Positions 61,525 to 64,000 of a DNA stretch of 64,000 nucleotides are shown here, piece after piece (the stretch's first letter is position 1; every line of letters begins with the position of its first letter). The notes below the pieces were generated by a model. The model searched no databases. It saw only the letters and a program-made list of their open reading frames with translations, and was not told where the DNA came from. The stretch lies in contig CP054837.1 of assembly GCA_028768525.1 (NCBI GenBank), positions 5,762,001 through 5,826,000 of the forward strand, written 5' to 3'. The DNA comes from Desulfobacter sp. GTDB lineage: Bacteria; Desulfobacterota; Desulfobacteria; Desulfobacterales; Desulfobacteraceae. The position numbers were made by a program, and so were the translations under genes.

Positions 61525-63377
61525 GACTCGCCTCCGTGCACTGCATCGACCCTAAGGGCAAACTGATCGACAAACACCGTGTTATCTGCGGTAATATCCC
61601 GGATCCGGCTTACCAGGTAACTGTAGCCGAACAGGGCAGGGATGGCCACGATGAGACCGAATACCGTTGTGGACAGGGCCGATGCCACCCCCGGGGCGAT
61701 GGCCATGATGTTGGCTTCACCGGCTTCGGCCATGGCGGCAAAGGTGTTCATCACCCCCCACACCGTCCCCAGCAGTCCCAGAAAAGGACCGCCCGAAATG
61801 GACATGGTCAGCACCACCAGCCAGGAGTTCATCCGCTTGCTTTCGTCAATCAGTCCCTTTTCCAGTGTCGCTTTGAGGGTCTCAATCATCTTGGGGCTGA
61901 CCAATGCCTTTTCAGGGGGCGCGTCCGGATTTTCGCAGACTTTTGTATTTTGAAGATTCAGGCTCCGGCATCCGGCTTCATATATCCGGAAGATGCCGGA
62001 GCCGTTGATTTTTTTCGTGCCAGTATCTACTGCCACGGGATCCTGGGTCTGATTATAGGATTCCAGGAACTGCCGGTCCCCCCGGGCGGTTGCCCATAGA
62101 AAAAATCCTTTGCTGAGCATGATCACCCAGGAACAGGCTGCCAGCAGCAACAACAGCCCAATGACCACCAGGCCGTCCAGGGTGATATTTTTAAAGATTG
62201 TAGCCAGGTAGAAGACCGGCATGCCGCTGCCCCCTTCGCTGATTTCTTCAATCCCGTAGCTGCAGAGCTGGGCCCCGGCACCCTGGGAAGCAAAGATGCC
62301 CCGTATCCATCCCGGCGAACGGGCGATGCCTGAGATTCGTACTTCATCAAGGTCACCGGCAAAGGAATGTCCGCCCAGGGCATCGCCGCCCACACGGATG
62401 TCGCCCGTAATATTTGCCAGGCTGGCCTCGGTGTGGGCGGTATGGACCTGGCTGCCGTCAATATAGATGGCAATCTCCCCTTTGGGAGCTATGGTAATGG
62501 CCAAATGGTGCCATCCTTCCAGGGGCAACTCCGCCGCATCATCGGTGACCAGAAACTGGTCCCCGTCATTGACCTGGACCACTACATTGGCGCCCCTTAT
62601 TCCTAAGACCAGCCCCACATCGCCGACCCTTCTCGAAAAGAGCCAGGCATCCTCCTGGGACTGGTACATCTTTATCCAGGTGGAAAACGTGAACCCCGTT
62701 GAAAAATTAAAGGCAGGATTCTCGGGGACCCGCATCACATTGCCGGCGCCGCTGAAGGTGGCCCCGTTGCCGATGGCCCCGGCAAGGCCCAGACCGCCGG
62801 TGTACTCTGTTGAGTGCATGGCAAAGGAGGCCGAATCCTGAGGCGTTCCTTCGAATTCATTAAAATGGTAAACCGCCTGGTAGACTGCATCAAAACTCGA
62901 CTTGCTGTCCCCGCCGGCAACAGCATTTTCATTGCCGTAGTAAAGCCAGACCGCCTCCTGGGCCGCACTCCCTGAAAGTGCTGGTACCTTGACCCAGACC
63001 AGGGCAATTTCGTCAATGGAATCAAAACTTTCGATATGATATTTAAGCAGGGTCGTGTCGTCTCCGCTGACGAACCTGAGATCTTCCCCGTTTTCTTTAA
63101 CCCGGGTGAAGTCGAAATTCCCTGAATGGAGCCGGATCAGAACCGGGAATTCCATGAGATTCTGTTGAATATCTGCTCCGGCACCCGTGGTATTCAGACT
63201 TACCTTTTTCCGGTACTGCCATTCTTCATTCCACCAGGCGTGGGCACCAGAGACCAGAACCGCCCAGGTCACCAGCATCATCGCCAGTGACAGCCACATT
63301 GTTTTCCCCAACCTTGCTTGACCCACTGTTTTCCTCCGACTCCTGTTTAAAATAGTATCAGCTGTTCTCTTCTTCAT
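61521..63377 (-). CDS. DUF2341-LamG-ExbB fusion protein
   Basis: With the start at MKKRTADTIL (618 residues) the protein has a signal/anchor (about 27-47) and a DUF2341 domain (about 48-155, AWWNEEWQYRKKVSL). A LamG/concanavalin-like domain follows (about 205-350, FTFSTWIKMYQSQEDAWLFS, GWHHLAITIA, GDLDEVRISG), then an ExbB/TolQ/MotA channel (about 395-610: three spans, GPFLGLLGTVWGVMNTF, ALSTTVFGLIVAIPAL). So a lectin-like periplasmic domain is joined to a proton-channel subunit. A later ATG (63302) would avoid overlap with the upstream gene but removes the charged start of the signal. It may bind glycan or the adhesin. Confidence 0.85.
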   Translation of the reverse strand: MKKRTADTILNRSRRKTVGQARLGKTMWLSLAMMLVTWAVLVSGAHAWWNEEWQYRKKVSLNTTGAGADIQQNLMEFPVLIRLHSGNFDFTRVKENGEDLRFVSGDDTTLLKYHIESFDSIDEIALVWVKVPALSGSAAQEAVWLYYGNENAVAGGDSKSSFDAVYQAVYHFNEFEGTPQDSASFAMHSTEYTGGLGLAGAIGNGATFSGAGNVMRVPENPAFNFSTGFTFSTWIKMYQSQEDAWLFSRRVGDVGLVLGIRGANVVVQVNDGDQFLVTDDAAELPLEGWHHLAITIAPKGEIAIYIDGSQVHTAHTEASLANITGDIRVGGDALGGHSFAGDLDEVRISGIARSPGWIRGIFASQGAGAQLCSYGIEEISEGGSGMPVFYLATIFKNITLDGLVVIGLLLLLAACSWVIMLSKGFFLWATARGDRQFLESYNQTQDPVAVDTGTKKINGSGIFRIYEAGCRSLNLQNTKVCENPDAPPEKALVSPKMIETLKATLEKGLIDESKRMNSWLVVLTMSISGGPFLGLLGTVWGVMNTFAAMAEAGEANIMAIAPGVASALSTTVFGLIVAIPALFGYSYLVSRIRDITADNTVFVDQFALRVDAVHGGES

Positions 63378-64000
63378 CTTCTTCAAATCCCACCACTTCA
63401 ACGTCCACCCACCTGGGTTCCATGCTGTACCCCTCGGGCGTTTCCTCATTCATCCGGTCCTGGCTGGATGCCAATGCGCTGGACTCTTCGTCCAGCATGG
63501 CTGCATCAGCCAGTCCGCTTCCCCCTGAAAGACCGGACACATTTGCAGACGATTCCGATGGTTTGGTAAACCCAAAGCTGTTTCCGCTGGCTTCAATATT
63601 CTGGGCGTTTATGACCTGATCTGCAATCAAGGTGACATTCTGTCCAGCAATTCCTGCCTCCCCGGCATCAATAATGCCGGAAGGGGCGATGATATACAGG
63701 TCCCCCGCGCGCTCGATATCGGTGGCGGTGGCCCTGATGCCGCTGCCCACCGCAGGGGCGATGTACACCCGTTTCTTTACGCCGTTGACCTCAACGGTTT
63801 TAAATTTCCCGGATGCAGTGGCCGCCTTGGAGCCCATACCCGCATTGATGTTTCCCTGGTCCGACCAGACCACGATATCCCCGCCGTCAAAGGTCATCAC
63901 CCTGGATTCGTTCACATTGACATCCCCATAGGTCAGCAGATGGATGCCTCCGCCGGATGTCGTATAAAGCCCGGAAGCATCATCAGTTGCGCTTGTATCC
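63358..64000 (-). CDS. C-terminal part of a filamentous-haemagglutinin-type protein
   Basis: The frame is open to the window edge, so only the last 213 residues are visible. They match the DUF3739 region of FhaB-like proteins: a glycine/Asp-rich beta-helix with GGDIVVWSDQGNINAGMGSK, DLYIIAPSGIIDAGEAGIAG and NVTLIADQVINAQNIEASG. An acidic tail ends VDVEVVGFEEDEEENS. Such proteins are very long surface adhesins. The stop overlaps the ExbB-fusion start by 20 bases, placing the adhesin in the same operon as ExbBD-TonB, a very unusual arrangement. The full length is unknown. Confidence 0.8.
   Translation of the reverse strand, partial: DTSATDDASGLYTTSGGGIHLLTYGDVNVNESRVMTFDGGDIVVWSDQGNINAGMGSKAATASGKFKTVEVNGVKKRVYIAPAVGSGIRATATDIERAGDLYIIAPSGIIDAGEAGIAGQNVTLIADQVINAQNIEASGNSFGFTKPSESSANVSGLSGGSGLADAAMLDEESSALASSQDRMNEETPEGYSMEPRWVDVEVVGFEEDEEENS

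Noticed and set aside
1..64000. tRNA, rRNA, CRISPR array, insertion sequence or prophage genes
   Set aside because: None was seen on either strand by reading; no transposase, integrase or regularly spaced repeat was found.

Overview
The window looks like chromosomal DNA of a deltaproteobacterium, most like the Desulfobacteraceae and related sulfate reducers. This is inferred from the gene families, not from a marker gene: many hybrid and split two-component proteins, Fe-S domains of the CO dehydrogenase/acetyl-CoA synthase type next to DUF3786 proteins, an Mrp antiporter of the E-F-G-B-B-C-D-D type, an SLC13 anion transporter, and a sigma54 activator beside a dinitrogenase-cofactor-like protein. 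No rRNA, tRNA, CRISPR array, insertion sequence or phage gene was recognised.

Region 1 (1-13.8 kb) is a type VI secretion accessory locus. Leftward genes encode a NodB-type deacetylase lipoprotein, a LysM/TPR lipoprotein and a double-FHA protein, then Hcp, VgrG, a DUF4123 effector chaperone, an unknown protein with an internal duplication, a large protein with a zinc-protease motif and C-terminal repeats (likely VgrG cargo), and the start of one more gene at the edge. Rightward genes encode two membrane sensors with related extracytoplasmic domains, one of them fused to a Ser/Thr kinase, and a PP2C phosphatase. No sheath, baseplate or membrane-complex gene is present.

Region 2 (13.8-18.8 kb) holds a MocR-type regulator divergent from an EamA transporter, a hybrid histidine kinase and a PilZ protein.

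Region 3 (18.9-43.8 kb) is a cation-homeostasis island. It runs NhaD antiporter, kinase, receiver-kinase, receiver, tandem Usp, receiver, Mrp operon, and two degenerate cyclic-nucleotide-binding-like proteins. Next come an Fe-S/LuxR regulator divergent from two DUF3786 proteins, then a second, inverted copy of a three-gene antiporter cassette, and finally TrkH and TrkA. Two 45-residue membrane proteins, one per cassette, are easily missed.

Region 4 (44-55.9 kb) contains a hybrid kinase with a solute-binding sensor; a CBS protein, an SLC13 transporter and a degenerate cytidylate-kinase-like protein; a leftward kinase-like/receiver/sigma54-activator/NifX-like set; and rightward a pyruvate-phosphate-dikinase N-domain protein and a left-handed beta-helix protein.

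Region 5 (56-64 kb) is the most unusual part. It is one leftward operon closed by a terminator: the C-terminus of a filamentous-haemagglutinin-type protein (continuing off the window), an ExbB fused to DUF2341 and a LamG lectin fold, ExbD, TonB, a porin, a coiled-coil membrane protein, a stand-alone STN-domain protein and an OmpH/Skp chaperone. This suggests a TonB-energised envelope machine dedicated to a giant surface protein.
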